Below, piece after piece: positions 17,221-26,649 of a stretch of 64,000 bases of DNA. The position numbers and the translations under genes were made by a program. Source of the stretch: Rhodoferax sp. AJA081-3. GTDB lineage: Bacteria; Pseudomonadota; Gammaproteobacteria; Burkholderiales; Burkholderiaceae_C. The first letter of the stretch is position 1. Each line of letters starts with the position of its first letter. Below the pieces are notes generated by a model, which was not told the DNA's origin, searched no databases, and saw nothing but the letters and a program-made list of their open reading frames with translations. The stretch is taken from contig NZ_CP059068.1 in assembly GCF_017798165.1 (NCBI RefSeq), positions 5,109,063 to 5,173,062 of the forward strand, read 5' to 3'.

Positions 17221-18687
17221 TCAAAGGCGCACGGTAAACGTGGTACCCAGACCGGGCGCACTGGTGACCTGGATGCTTCCACCATGCAGATCCACGGCAT
17301 TTTTGACAATAGCGAGCCCCAAACCCGTGCCTTGGATGTCTCCCACATTGCTGGCCCGGTGGAACGATTCAAAAAGGTGGGGAATTTCGTCCGGTGGGAT
17401 GCCAATGCCCTGGTCGGACACCTGGAATACGGTGTGTTCTGGCGTGGAGACCACACTGAATGCAACGGCGCCGCCCTGGGGCGAGTATTTGAGCGCGTTG
17501 GACAGCAGGTTTCCAAAAATGTGGTGCAGCAGTTTTTCGTCGAACATCCCCATCGCAGTTGTTTGGGAGAAGTCCGTGGTGATTTCGCTGCGCGATAGTG
17601 GGTGCTGGGTCCGGGTGTCCTCAACCAGTTCCTGGCAGATCTGGAGCAGATTGACGGCATGGGGGCGAAATTCCAGCATGTGGGCCTCAACCTTGCCCAG
17701 CAGCAACACACGGTCCAGCATGCGTTTCATGCGTTGCACGCCGTCTTCAATGGTCTTGATGATTTCCAGTTTTTCGGCTTTGGGCAGGCGGTCGTCATAG
17801 TATTTCAGTAACTCTGCGGACGTCAGAATGGTGGACAGTGGGGTGCGGAACTCATGGCTGGTCATGGCCACAAAACGCGAGCGCAGCGTATTGAGCTCCT
17901 TTTGCTGCTCCAGTGCAATCTGGGTGTCCTGTTCGGCCTTGAGCCGTTCGGTGATGTCCAGAAAGGTCCAGATGACACCCGCATCGGGGTCGTTCTTGCG
18001 CACACACTGCCCCTCCATGTGGACCCAAAACAGCTCACCATTGCGCCGCTTGAGTTGTCGCACGCTGGAGCTGGTACCGGTCGCAACCAGGGCTGCACGT
18101 TGTTCGCGGCCCAGTTGTGCCCACACGTCGCGGTCGGCATGCAACATGGCGGATGACACCCCTATCAGTTCTTCCCGGCTGTAACCCACCATTTCGGCAA
18201 ATTTGTCATTCACCCATTGGTTGTGCCGGTCCACGGACAGCACAATTCCCACCAGTGCGTTGTGCAAAATGGCCTCGCGCTCAACGGACGCCCGTTGCAG
18301 CTCGGCATGGGCTTGCTTGCGTTCGGTGACGTCGGAGAAAAAGGTCAGCGTGGCTGGCGCATCGCCCCAGGGGATCATGGTGACGCCAATGTCTAGCCAG
18401 CGCACATCCCCGTTTGCCAGCAGGGCCCGCACTTCATACCGGTTGGGTACTTCCTGGCCCGCCAGTCTTTGCTTGCGCCGTTCCTCTATCCAGGGGCGGT
18501 CTTCCGGGTGGATGCGGTACAGATAACCCTCGGCCATCATCTCTTCGCGACTGCTCTGCAGCAGTTCGGTAGCGCGGTTGTTGGCAAATACAAACTGGTC
18601 GTTTTGGATCACAACCAGGCCCTCACCGCAGCGCTCGACGATGGCGCGCAGTCGGGCCAGTTCTACCTCTAGCGGTTCAGGATTCAT
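17221..18687 (-). CDS. PAS-PAS sensor histidine kinase (orphan)
   Basis: The 488-residue soluble kinase has two PAS segments (about 10-125 and 135-250, each ending in the SDVTERK / LDITERL linker typical of PAC motifs), then a HisKA dimerisation domain with the phospho-acceptor His278 in MTSHEFRTPLS. The HATPase domain has the N box (FGNLLSNALKYSP, Asn392/396), G1 DQGIGI (425-430) and G2 GTGLGL (453-458). There is no transmembrane segment, so it senses a cytoplasmic signal. No response regulator gene is adjacent, so the partner is encoded elsewhere. It is divergent from the ABC importer that starts at 18828. Confidence 0.92.
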   Translation of the reverse strand: MNPEPLEVELARLRAIVERCGEGLVVIQNDQFVFANNRATELLQSSREEMMAEGYLYRIHPEDRPWIEERRKQRLAGQEVPNRYEVRALLANGDVRWLDIGVTMIPWGDAPATLTFFSDVTERKQAHAELQRASVEREAILHNALVGIVLSVDRHNQWVNDKFAEMVGYSREELIGVSSAMLHADRDVWAQLGREQRAALVATGTSSSVRQLKRRNGELFWVHMEGQCVRKNDPDAGVIWTFLDITERLKAEQDTQIALEQQKELNTLRSRFVAMTSHEFRTPLSTILTSAELLKYYDDRLPKAEKLEIIKTIEDGVQRMKRMLDRVLLLGKVEAHMLEFRPHAVNLLQICQELVEDTRTQHPLSRSEITTDFSQTTAMGMFDEKLLHHIFGNLLSNALKYSPQGGAVAFSVVSTPEHTVFQVSDQGIGIPPDEIPHLFESFHRASNVGDIQGTGLGLAIVKNAVDLHGGSIQVTSAPGLGTTFTVRL

Positions 18688-18774
18688 GGTTGAATGCCAG
18701 TGCGTGTATGCAGTTGGCCCTTCCTGACTTTATCTTACCCATTTCAGGGTGCGGTCAGGCGTTTGTTTGTGGGG

Positions 18775-18802
18775 TTGCGGGTGCGTGGTCGCTCAGTACA
18801 AT
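18775..18802 (+). promoter_or_regulatory. Putative sigma-70 promoter of the ABC importer operon
   Basis: TTGCGG (18775-18780), a 16-bp spacer and TACAAT (18797-18802) lie 25 bp before the ATG of the substrate-binding protein gene. The match is good but unproven. Confidence 0.45.
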
Positions 18803-18827
18803 CCGCCAAACACCTACTGGAATCGCC

Positions 18828-19874
18828 ATGCACGACACCCCGTTTAACCGACGCACGTTTGCCGCTGTTTCCGCACTCTCGACTGCTTCGTTTGCAGCGC
18901 CCGCGCTCTTGGCGCAGACGCCATTGGAAAAGACCAAGGTCGCCATTGCAGTGGGTGGCAAGGCAGCGTTTTATTACCTGCCCCTGACCATTGCCGAACA
19001 GTTAGGTTACTTCAAGGCCGAGGGGCTGGAGGTAGAGATCAGTGATTTTGCGGGTGGTTCACGCGCCTTGCAGGCCGTGGTCGGCGGTTCAGCCGATGTG
19101 GTGTCCGGTGCTTTTGAGCACACCATCAACCTGCAGTCCAAGGGGCAAAAGTTTCAGGCCTTTGTATTGCAGGGGCGTGCGCCGCAGATATCGGTTGGCA
19201 TCTCACCCAAAACCATGCCGGATTACAAAACGGTGTCTGACCTACGGGGCAAGAAGATAGGGGTATCGGCACCGGGCTCGTCCACCAATATGGTGGCTAA
19301 CCTGATACTGTCACGCGCAGGCGTCAAACCCGGTGATGTCAGTTTTGTCGGAGTGGGCACTGCAGCGGGGGCATTGGCGGCCTTTCGTTCGGGTCAAATC
19401 GATGCCATGAGCAACACCGATCCGGTGATGACCATGCTGGAGCAGAAGGGTGAAATCCGCATCATTGCCGACACCCGCACACTCAAAGGTACGGTGGATG
19501 TATTTGGCGGCTCCATGCCCGCCGGTTGCCTGTATGCACCGGTCGAGTTTGTACAGAAGAATCCCGCTACCGTGCAGGCCTTGGCCAACGCCATTGTCCG
19601 CAGCTTGAAGTGGCTGCAAACGGCTGGCCCCAGCGACATCGTCAAAACCGTACCGGAGGCATACCTGCTGGGTGATCGGGCCCTGTACCTGGCGGCATTC
19701 GATAAAGTGCGCGAAGCTATTTCGCAGGATGGTGTCCTGTCCGATGAAGGTGCACGCACGGCGTTGCGTACGCTTGCCAGTTTTGACACGACCATCAAGG
19801 CCGAGAAAATTGACCTCGCCATGACCTACACCAACACCTTCGCCCGCAAGGCCAAAGAGCGCTTCAAGGCTTAG
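18828..19874 (+). CDS. NitT/TauT-type ABC transporter substrate-binding protein
   Basis: The 348-residue periplasmic protein has an N-terminal NRRTFAAVSALSTASFAAPALLAQ that fits a Tat or Sec signal with cleavage after the AxA region. The mature part matches the SsuA/THI5-like (NMT1) fold: VAIAVGGKAAFYYLPLTIAEQLGYFKAEGLEVE, then DFAGGSRALQAVVGGSADVVSGAFEHTI. The family binds sulfonates, nitrate, pyrimidines or aromatic acids; the ligand here is not identifiable. The ATG at 18828 was chosen because the signal peptide begins there; the longer upstream reading has no signal. It forms an operon with the ATPase and permease that follow. Confidence 0.88.
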   Translation: MHDTPFNRRTFAAVSALSTASFAAPALLAQTPLEKTKVAIAVGGKAAFYYLPLTIAEQLGYFKAEGLEVEISDFAGGSRALQAVVGGSADVVSGAFEHTINLQSKGQKFQAFVLQGRAPQISVGISPKTMPDYKTVSDLRGKKIGVSAPGSSTNMVANLILSRAGVKPGDVSFVGVGTAAGALAAFRSGQIDAMSNTDPVMTMLEQKGEIRIIADTRTLKGTVDVFGGSMPAGCLYAPVEFVQKNPATVQALANAIVRSLKWLQTAGPSDIVKTVPEAYLLGDRALYLAAFDKVREAISQDGVLSDEGARTALRTLASFDTTIKAEKIDLAMTYTNTFARKAKERFKA

Positions 19875-19900
19875 TTGCCGTTTGGCCGAACAGGGACTGC

Positions 19901-20716
19901 ATGACCGAATACGCGCTGGAGTTCCTAAATATTTCCTGCGTCTTTCGTCCGCGCCATGTGGGCGCCCAACGCTACACGGCAGTGTCCGACACGACCCTTA
20001 GCATCCGTGCCGGCGAGTTTGTGTCGGTCGTCGGGCCTACCGGATGCGGCAAATCCACGCTGTTGAACATTGCGGCCGGGCTGTTGGCGCCGTCGGGTGG
20101 AGAGGTGCGTGTTTTTGGCCAGCACTTGACGGGACTCAACACACGGGCGGGGTACATGTTTCAGACCGATGCCCTGATGCCATGGAACACGGCACTGCAA
20201 AACGTCATGTTGGGCCTGCAGTACCGCGGGCTGCCCGATGCGCAGGCGCGCGAGCAGGCGTTGGAGTGGTTGCAGCGTGTGGGTCTGGGTGGGTTCTCCG
20301 ACAGTTACCCCCACCAACTCTCCGGTGGCATGCGCAAGCGCACCGCATTGGCCCAGGTATTGGCGCTGGACCCTGACATCATTCTGATGGACGAGCCCTT
20401 TAGCGCCCTCGACGTCCAGACCCGCCAACTGATGGAGAACGAGGTGCTGGCGCTCTGGGCAGCCAAGAGGAAGGCCGTGTTGTTTATCACCCATGACCTG
20501 GACGAAGCCATTGCGCTGAGCGACCGCGTCGTGGTGTTGTCTGCGGGGCCTGCCACCCATCCCATCGGTGCGTTCGACATCGATCTGCCGCGGCCCCGCG
20601 ACGTGGCCGAACAACGCGTCCACCCCCGTGCCATCGCATTACACGCAGAGATATGGAATGTGCTGCGTGAAGAGGTGCTGAAAGCCTACGCACAGCAACT
20701 TGGCAGGGTGGCGTGA
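19901..20716 (+). CDS. NitT/TauT-type ABC transporter ATP-binding protein
   Basis: The 271-residue ATPase has Walker A GPTGCGKST (45-53), Q-loop FQTDALMPW, signature LSGGMRKR, Walker B IILMDEP followed by FSALD, and the switch His in FITHDLDEA. The subfamily is the one that energises SsuABC/TauABC/NrtABCD importers. It lies 26 bp after the binding-protein gene and overlaps the permease start by 4 bp (GTGA), so it is translationally coupled to it. Confidence 0.93.
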   Translation: MTEYALEFLNISCVFRPRHVGAQRYTAVSDTTLSIRAGEFVSVVGPTGCGKSTLLNIAAGLLAPSGGEVRVFGQHLTGLNTRAGYMFQTDALMPWNTALQNVMLGLQYRGLPDAQAREQALEWLQRVGLGGFSDSYPHQLSGGMRKRTALAQVLALDPDIILMDEPFSALDVQTRQLMENEVLALWAAKRKAVLFITHDLDEAIALSDRVVVLSAGPATHPIGAFDIDLPRPRDVAEQRVHPRAIALHAEIWNVLREEVLKAYAQQLGRVA

Positions 20717-21567
20717 GCGTGGCCCGACTCCTGAACCGTTTGCGCCCCTCCGAGTCCAATCTGCGCGTCTGGCAGATCGCTGTCCTGGTGATTTTTGTTT
20801 TGATCTGGCAACTGGCGTCACGGGACCCGCAGTTGGCCTTCTTCATCGGCCAGCCGGTGCAGGTTTTGGGTCGCCTGTGGTCCTGGTTTATGCCCTTTGA
20901 ACAGGGGGCCAGTTGGTTGTTTCCCGATGGTTTGGCAGGGCGGGCAGACATTTACCGCCACCTGGGCGTCACTCTGTTGGAGACGATTTTGGCCTTTGGG
21001 ATTGGGACCGCACTCGGGCTGATGTGCGGCCTTTGGCTCGCGCTGTCACCCCTTGCCAGTGCCATTCTGGAACCCTATATCAAGGCGGCCAACTCCATGC
21101 CCCGCGTCATCCTGGCGCCCATCTTTGCGCTGTGGTTCGGCTTGGGCATCTGGAGCAAAGTGGCCTTGGCCATCACGCTGGTGTTTTTTGTTGTGTTTTT
21201 TAACGTGTACCAGGGTGTCAAGGAAGTCAGTCCGGTGGTGCTGGCCAACGCGCGCATGCTGGGCGCCAATCAGCGCCAACTGTTGCGCACGGTGTATTTG
21301 CCCAGTGCCATGGCCTGGGTGTTCTCCAGTTTGCACACGTCGGTGGGGCTGGCCTTTGTGGGTGCGGTAGTAGGGGAGTACCTGGGCTCGGCACGGGGCG
21401 TGGGTTACCTGATTCTGCAGGCAGAAGGCACTTTTGATGTCAACACCGTCTTCGCCGGGATCGTGGTGCTGACCGCCTGTGCACTGCTGCTCGATAGTGC
21501 CGTGGGCAAACTGGAGCGGCGCTTGATGAAGTGGCAACCGCGCCAGGGTGAGTCAGAAAAACTATAG
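20713..21567 (+). CDS. NitT/TauT-type ABC transporter permease
   Basis: The 284-residue inner-membrane permease has about six hydrophobic segments and the BPD-transport coupling motif region EYLG... / PYIKAANSMPRVILAPIFALWFGLG, typical of the SsuC/TauC group. The start is a GTG at 20713 overlapping the ATPase stop. The C-terminus is short and charged. The 3' end overlaps the convergent PLP-enzyme gene by 6 bp. Confidence 0.9.
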   Translation: MSVARLLNRLRPSESNLRVWQIAVLVIFVLIWQLASRDPQLAFFIGQPVQVLGRLWSWFMPFEQGASWLFPDGLAGRADIYRHLGVTLLETILAFGIGTALGLMCGLWLALSPLASAILEPYIKAANSMPRVILAPIFALWFGLGIWSKVALAITLVFFVVFFNVYQGVKEVSPVVLANARMLGANQRQLLRTVYLPSAMAWVFSSLHTSVGLAFVGAVVGEYLGSARGVGYLILQAEGTFDVNTVFAGIVVLTACALLLDSAVGKLERRLMKWQPRQGESEKL

Positions 21568-22479
21568 TGTGCGTGCCCATTCACGGAGCTGATCAGCGGT
21601 TGCGGTAGCGCCGCCGCAGACCACGACCAATACGGTCTTGAATGGCTCAAGCGTTGGCGACTGCTCATAGGCCAGCGCCAGGCTGGCCCCACATGCGGGC
21701 TCCACCAACACGCGGTGATCGGCCAGAAAACGCGCACAGGCTGACACGGCACTTTTGTCTGACACCAGCACACTCTGTATGGGGTGCGCATGGGACCACT
21801 TCACCGCCTGATCACACACCCGCTTGGCGCCTAGGGATGTGGCGATGCTGCTGATCTGGTCCAACTGCACCGCATGCCCGGCCTTGGCCGCAGCATGGAA
21901 AGACGCCGCACCCTCGGTCTCCACGGCGATGATGGGAATATGGCCCCAGCCATTGCGGTGCAGGCCTTCGGCCACACCGGACAACAAACCGCCCCCACCC
22001 ACGGACAACACCACGGCGTCCGGTTGGAGTCCTGATTGGGCGACTTCGTCTATCACCGTTGCGTGCCCTCGCCATAACAGGGGGTCGTCAAACGGGTGCA
22101 GAAAAGCGTCCGTAGGCCCCACCAGGGACAGCGCCAGTTCGTTCGCCTCTTGCCAGCTGGCGCCGTGGACAATAACTTCCGCATCCTCCAGCCGGAGCAA
22201 CTCCTTGGCCCGCTCCGATGTGGTTTGCGGCACCACGACCGTCACGGGCACACCCATGGACCGACCCGCATAGGCCACCGCAAGACCTGCATTGCCACCT
22301 GATGACGACACCAAGCGGCGCGCACCGCGGCGTACATACTCCGTACAGGCATGGCCCACTCCGCGGATCTTGAATGAACCCGGAGCCTGCAAGGCGTCCA
22401 TCTTGAGCCAGATGGTGCGACCGGATAACTGACTCAGTTGGCGGGATTGGATGAGCGGGGTTTCAATGTGCAGGGGCAT
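21562..22479 (-). CDS. PLP-dependent serine/threonine dehydratase-like enzyme
   Basis: The 305-residue fold-type II PLP enzyme has the Schiff-base Lys37 in GSFKIRG, the substrate loop SSGGNAG (59-65) and the phosphate cup SVGGGGLLSG. The Gly-Gly in SSGGNAG and the short length, without an ACT regulatory domain, resemble the catabolic L-serine/L-threonine dehydratase type (animal SDH-like), deaminating Ser/Thr to pyruvate/2-oxobutyrate and ammonia. Racemase activity is possible in this fold, so the substrate is not certain. The ATG at 22479 was preferred to a TTG four codons upstream. pssA ends 18 bp upstream on the same strand. Confidence 0.85.
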   Translation of the reverse strand: MPLHIETPLIQSRQLSQLSGRTIWLKMDALQAPGSFKIRGVGHACTEYVRRGARRLVSSSGGNAGLAVAYAGRSMGVPVTVVVPQTTSERAKELLRLEDAEVIVHGASWQEANELALSLVGPTDAFLHPFDDPLLWRGHATVIDEVAQSGLQPDAVVLSVGGGGLLSGVAEGLHRNGWGHIPIIAVETEGAASFHAAAKAGHAVQLDQISSIATSLGAKRVCDQAVKWSHAHPIQSVLVSDKSAVSACARFLADHRVLVEPACGASLALAYEQSPTLEPFKTVLVVVCGGATATADQLREWARTL

Positions 22480-22497
22480 GGTTGAACGCAAAGTCCA

Positions 22498-23106
22498 TCA
22501 AGGTTTCGGAATACGAATGCGGCTGATCATCAGGGAGCCCGACACGCCGAACAGCAACGCCAGCGGGTGCAGCGTAAAGCCGGCAAGCGTTACGGTACCA
22601 AACCACAGGTTCTCGCCCACTGCACCATAGGCCGCAGCAACAGCCAGCAGCATCACCAGCAGGAAGGATGTGGGTATAGGCGTGCCCTCGAAGTAGGTGA
22701 CTTTTCCGGTACCCTGCGATATTTCTTCGGCGGTGATGTTGTAGCGGGCCAGGCGTGACACGCCGCAAGCCACAAAATAGGCCAGCAGTACACGGTCGTA
22801 CAAACCGCGCATGCCGCAGCCATAGGCCAGGATGGCGGGTGCCACACCAAACGAGATGATGTCCGCCAGCGAGTCCAGCTCGCGGCCCATGGCGGAGGAC
22901 TTGTTGCGCCAGCGGGCGATACGGCCATCCAGTATGTCAAACACCAGCGCGGCAAAGACCAAAGCTGCGGCGTAGTAGACGTGGGTTACATCATCACTCA
23001 ACACATAGGTCATTGTGGAAAAGATGGAGCCGATGCCACACACGGCATTGCCAAGCGTGAACCAGTCGGCCAGATGGAACTCGCGGATCATGGAGAAGGG
23101 TTTCAT
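22498..23106 (-). CDS. pssA: CDP-diacylglycerol-serine O-phosphatidyltransferase-like protein
   Basis: The 202-residue integral membrane CDP-alcohol phosphatidyltransferase has the full catalytic signature DGx2ARx8Gx3Dx3D at residues 60-82 (Asp60, Asp78 and Asp82 as metal/catalytic residues). Five or six hydrophobic helices follow. The N-terminus and length fit type II PssA, which makes phosphatidylserine from CDP-DAG and serine; other alcohol specificities cannot be excluded. The ATG at 23106 has a good ribosome site (AAGGAA) and overlaps the SGNH hydrolase stop by 4 bp, so the pair is coupled. Confidence 0.87.
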   Translation of the reverse strand: MKPFSMIREFHLADWFTLGNAVCGIGSIFSTMTYVLSDDVTHVYYAAALVFAALVFDILDGRIARWRNKSSAMGRELDSLADIISFGVAPAILAYGCGMRGLYDRVLLAYFVACGVSRLARYNITAEEISQGTGKVTYFEGTPIPTSFLLVMLLAVAAAYGAVGENLWFGTVTLAGFTLHPLALLFGVSGSLMISRIRIPKP

Positions 23107-23774
23107 GCAATTCCTTTTGGAAGATGACGGGACTTGGCGGTGGCCAACAACTGTGTGACATGTGTATGCATGGCTGTCGCAAACTGTTGGTGCTGGGCTT
23201 CGTCCCAATGCACACCGTCGACCACACTGGGGTGCACCACTTCTGCGGCATCGAAGTAGCCACACCCGCGCTCATCGGCTATGCGCCGATACCAATGGGT
23301 AAATTCTGCGGATTTCTCTTCCGCGCCGCGGAATTTCTCGACCATCGCTCCACAGGGTCGAACAATGCGTGGTGGCGAAACCAGGAGTACTTTGGGCGGG
23401 TGCTGCATAGGCTCTGCGCGGCACGACAGCACCGTGTCGACCAACACACCGGCGCCCAAGGACGATGCGTACGCATTAACGCCGTACACGGTTTGCATAT
23501 CGTTGGTACCCAAGAAAAGAATGACAAGGTCCAGCGGCGCATGGCTTTGCAGCGCCGGCAACAACTGGTCCTTGCCATTGCGGTTGGGGCGAAACGGATC
23601 ATCCCACGCAGTGGTTCGGCCGTTTAGGCATTCCTCAATGACCCGGACCTTGGAACCCAACAGGGCCTGCAGAATGCCGGGCCAGCGTTTTTCATAAACA
23701 TGGCGTTGCCGCGTGCCGGGGATGATGCCCCAGGAAACGGAGTCGCCATAGCACAGTAGGTGTTGCTCAATCAT
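23103..23774 (-). CDS. SGNH/GDSL hydrolase
   Basis: The 223-residue protein has the SGNH blocks: block I GDS (10-12, Ser12 nucleophile), the block II Gly in CLNGRTT, block III GTND and the C-terminal DGVHWDEAQH carrying the catalytic Asp and His. There is no signal peptide, so it is cytoplasmic; it is probably an esterase or acyl-hydrolase. It is coupled to pssA by a 4-bp overlap, which suggests but does not prove a role in lipid metabolism. Confidence 0.88.
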   Translation of the reverse strand: MIEQHLLCYGDSVSWGIIPGTRQRHVYEKRWPGILQALLGSKVRVIEECLNGRTTAWDDPFRPNRNGKDQLLPALQSHAPLDLVILFLGTNDMQTVYGVNAYASSLGAGVLVDTVLSCRAEPMQHPPKVLLVSPPRIVRPCGAMVEKFRGAEEKSAEFTHWYRRIADERGCGYFDAAEVVHPSVVDGVHWDEAQHQQFATAMHTHVTQLLATAKSRHLPKGIA

Positions 23775-23836
23775 GTTTATCAGAGTGGTGTGGCTGCAGA
23801 TGCACGGTGTATGGAGCAGTCCTTATGCCACTCTGT

Positions 23837-26581
23837 CTAGCCTTTGTCTACTTGCTGGCGCGCATACGCCGCACCAACGCCGTTGGGGGCCAACTCCAGA
23901 TAGGTGCTGAATGCCTTTTTGGCCTTGTCCGTTTGGCCCGCTTTGGCATAGGCGTCGCCCAGGTTCAGGTACGCCACGGCGCGGGAAGGGTCGATCTTGA
24001 TCGTGTTCTCAAACCAGCGCGCCGCCTCGGCAAACTTGTCTTGTTTGTAGTACACAAAGCCCAGGTTGTTGGCGGCCAGCGCAAAGTCGGGCCGTAGTTT
24101 GAGCGCCTCGGTGAACTGGGCCTCGGCCAGCGCGTACTGCTTCTCTTTGTAAAGCTGCAAGCCTCGGTCGTTGGCGCGCTGGGCCAGTTGGCGGACCGAG
24201 CTGGGCACAGCGACAGGCGTCACGATTTTTTGCTCACCACCTTGCAGGTCTTTGACCACAACGGAGGCAGGGGCAGGTGCGGGCATCGGTTTGTCGCCCG
24301 TTGCAGGTGCGGCAGTTGCCGGCGCTGGCCGGGCCGCATCCAGCTTGTTGTTCATCGCGATGGCGTCGCCCGATAGCTGGCTGGACGTGCCACTTAAAAA
24401 CTCATCATTGGCAGCCAATTCAAATACAAAGTCACCACCCTCCGAGCCGGGCAGGCTGCCAAAGGCTGGCGTCTGGCGTGACACGGCGGACACGGCTGGC
24501 GCTACATACGCAGCCAGCTCGGTCGCCGTGATGATGCCGTCGCCATTCAAGTCCCCCTTGCCGGCCAGGCCTTGCAACAATGTCCATGTGAAGACCGAGT
24601 GGCCATTGGGTCCACCGTCCGCCACCAGTTGGTCGGCACCACCTGCGGTCAGCATCTGGCGGCCCAGGCGTTTGGCGTTGTCGCGCAGAAAGTTGCTGGA
24701 ACCACCGCCAGCGCCACCGCGCGTCAGGCCCAGGCCGCTGTAACAGGCGTCCATTACAAACAACGCGTGTTTGGCGGTCAGGCTTTCGGCAATGTTTTGC
24801 AACTCGGTCATGGGAATGGCGTCGGTGGCAATCTGGTTGGGGTCTGAGTCCACCGGAATGATGTAGCCCAAGTCGCGCCCGGAACTGAGTTTGCGGGTGG
24901 CCCCGTGGCCGGCAAAGAACACAAACAGGCGGTCGTTCTTCTTCATGCCGCTGTGGGCCAGCTTGTCATGGAAGGCAGCCAGGATGCCGGTGCGTGTGGC
25001 CTCCTTGTTGCTGAGGGACACGATGTGTTCGGGCACGAAGTTGAACTTCTGGATCAGCGCTTCGCGTATGGCCTGGGCGTCGCGCGCCGCGTATTGCAGC
25101 TTGGGCCATTTGGCGTAGTCGTCAATACCGATGACGATGGCCCAGGAGTCGCTGTAGCCGGGGCTGGTGGCCAGTGGTGCACCCACCGGCACCGCGCCCG
25201 CAGTGCCTTTGGCAACGGTGAAGCCCTTGCCATCCCAGCTGGCAAACTGGTAACCATCGGCTACCAGGCGGTCCAGGATCGCGGGCAGGGCCTTGACGGT
25301 GCGCTCGTGGATATCGTGGAACAGCACAATACCGCGGCCTTCTTTCTCCACCGTGCGCAACACACGGTCGGCAATGGAGCTAGGCACCGGGTCTGCCCAG
25401 TCCAGCGAGTCGATGTTCCACATCACCGAGCGCAGTTGGGCCGCGTCCAACACGGCCAGGCCTTCTTCATTGCGGGCGCCATACGGAAAGCGAAACAGCG
25501 GTGAGCGATTGGCATCTACGGCCTTGAGCAATTCGTCGGTCCCTACGATTTCGGTCTTGAGCGCGTCCCCGGTGCGTTTGGACAACTGGGCGTGTGTCAT
25601 GCTGTGGTTGGCCAGGGTGTGGCCACCTTCGACCAGCTTGCGGCTCACATTGGCCTTTGGGGCAAGCTTGGACTTGCCGTCCGCTCCGACTGCACCCAGA
25701 TTGCTGCCGACCTGGAAGAAGATGGCCGGCGCACTGTACTGCTTGAGAATGGCGGCAATCTCGGCGCTGTAGACCCCGTGTGGGCCATCGTCAAAGGTCA
25801 GCACGATGGTCTTGGCCGGCAGGCTGTGTCCGAAAATTTCACCCTCGTCTTCGGACTTGCTTTTGCGAGCCACTTCCTTGGGCACAGGGTAGGGCACCAC
25901 CACGCCGTAGTCTTTCAGGATTTGTTCACGCGTGTAGAGCTTTTTCAGACTGGCGACGTAGTCTTGCCAGCGTTCACGTTTCAAGTCGATGGCGCGGGTC
26001 TCAAAGCGGCCAAAGACCAGTCGAATTTCTTTCTCGTAGTTGCGTTCAATTTCGGCAAGCGCGTCCAGGTCTTCGCCTAAACGCTTGTGCAGCTTGATGG
26101 CGGGCAGCGACGAATCACGCGCCACTGCCCCTTGCACACTGCGCAGCAATTCACGAAAGGCCAGGCGGTCTGCGTCGAACAGATCGGTACTGCTCTCCAC
26201 ATAGTCCAGCAGTCCGGCGATGGCTTCCAGGCGCTGTGGGTTGGTGGAGCTGACCAGGGTTTCCAACTGCGCTTCCAACTCCACCACGCGTTGGCGGTTT
26301 TCATGGAAAAGTCCCTGGCCCACCTGGTTGGCCAGCGCGCGTTCGTTGGCAGCCAATGTCTTTTCATCTGCAAACAACACGATGATTTTGCGGTAGGCCG
26401 CCAGTACATCCTTAAAACCCGCCAGCAGTGCACTGGTGTCGATGGCCTGTGGGGCTGCGGCAATGGGTGCGGCCACGACAGGCGGCGGCGCGACGGGCTT
26501 GAGAATGTAGGCAATACCAGCAGCGGCAATGGTGGTTGTGGCAACTGCGGCCACGATCAGAAGGGTGCGATTTTTGGTCAT
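23837..26581 (-). CDS. NodB deacetylase - caspase-like peptidase - EF-hand - TPR fusion
   Basis: The 914-residue protein is anchored or exported by an N-terminal hydrophobic helix (about 7-28) and then has a helical, charged region (50-220). A polysaccharide deacetylase (NodB) domain spans 255-450: TFDDGPHG with Asp265, HTLANHSMTH with His326 and His330 as the metal triad, RFPYGAR (364-370) and FHDIH (421-425). A C14 caspase-fold domain spans about 478-670 with catalytic His559 (FAGHG) and Cys613 (DACYSG). A canonical EF-hand loop D677-E688 (DLNGDGIITATE) follows, then a Pro/Ala linker and about three TPRs (803-910). All catalytic residues are present. The Ser/Thr kinase gene lies 68 bp upstream on the same strand, so the two are probably one operon. 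The combination suggests Ca-responsive proteolysis coupled to glycan editing in the envelope; that is inference. Confidence 0.88.
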   Translation of the reverse strand: MTKNRTLLIVAAVATTTIAAAGIAYILKPVAPPPVVAAPIAAAPQAIDTSALLAGFKDVLAAYRKIIVLFADEKTLAANERALANQVGQGLFHENRQRVVELEAQLETLVSSTNPQRLEAIAGLLDYVESSTDLFDADRLAFRELLRSVQGAVARDSSLPAIKLHKRLGEDLDALAEIERNYEKEIRLVFGRFETRAIDLKRERWQDYVASLKKLYTREQILKDYGVVVPYPVPKEVARKSKSEDEGEIFGHSLPAKTIVLTFDDGPHGVYSAEIAAILKQYSAPAIFFQVGSNLGAVGADGKSKLAPKANVSRKLVEGGHTLANHSMTHAQLSKRTGDALKTEIVGTDELLKAVDANRSPLFRFPYGARNEEGLAVLDAAQLRSVMWNIDSLDWADPVPSSIADRVLRTVEKEGRGIVLFHDIHERTVKALPAILDRLVADGYQFASWDGKGFTVAKGTAGAVPVGAPLATSPGYSDSWAIVIGIDDYAKWPKLQYAARDAQAIREALIQKFNFVPEHIVSLSNKEATRTGILAAFHDKLAHSGMKKNDRLFVFFAGHGATRKLSSGRDLGYIIPVDSDPNQIATDAIPMTELQNIAESLTAKHALFVMDACYSGLGLTRGGAGGGSSNFLRDNAKRLGRQMLTAGGADQLVADGGPNGHSVFTWTLLQGLAGKGDLNGDGIITATELAAYVAPAVSAVSRQTPAFGSLPGSEGGDFVFELAANDEFLSGTSSQLSGDAIAMNNKLDAARPAPATAAPATGDKPMPAPAPASVVVKDLQGGEQKIVTPVAVPSSVRQLAQRANDRGLQLYKEKQYALAEAQFTEALKLRPDFALAANNLGFVYYKQDKFAEAARWFENTIKIDPSRAVAYLNLGDAYAKAGQTDKAKKAFSTYLELAPNGVGAAYARQQVDKG

Positions 26582-26649
26582 GGTGAAGGCTTCAACGGCC
26601 GTTCAGTGTCGGCGGGCCAGCAAGCGTTGCCGGGGCGCTGGCCCCCGCA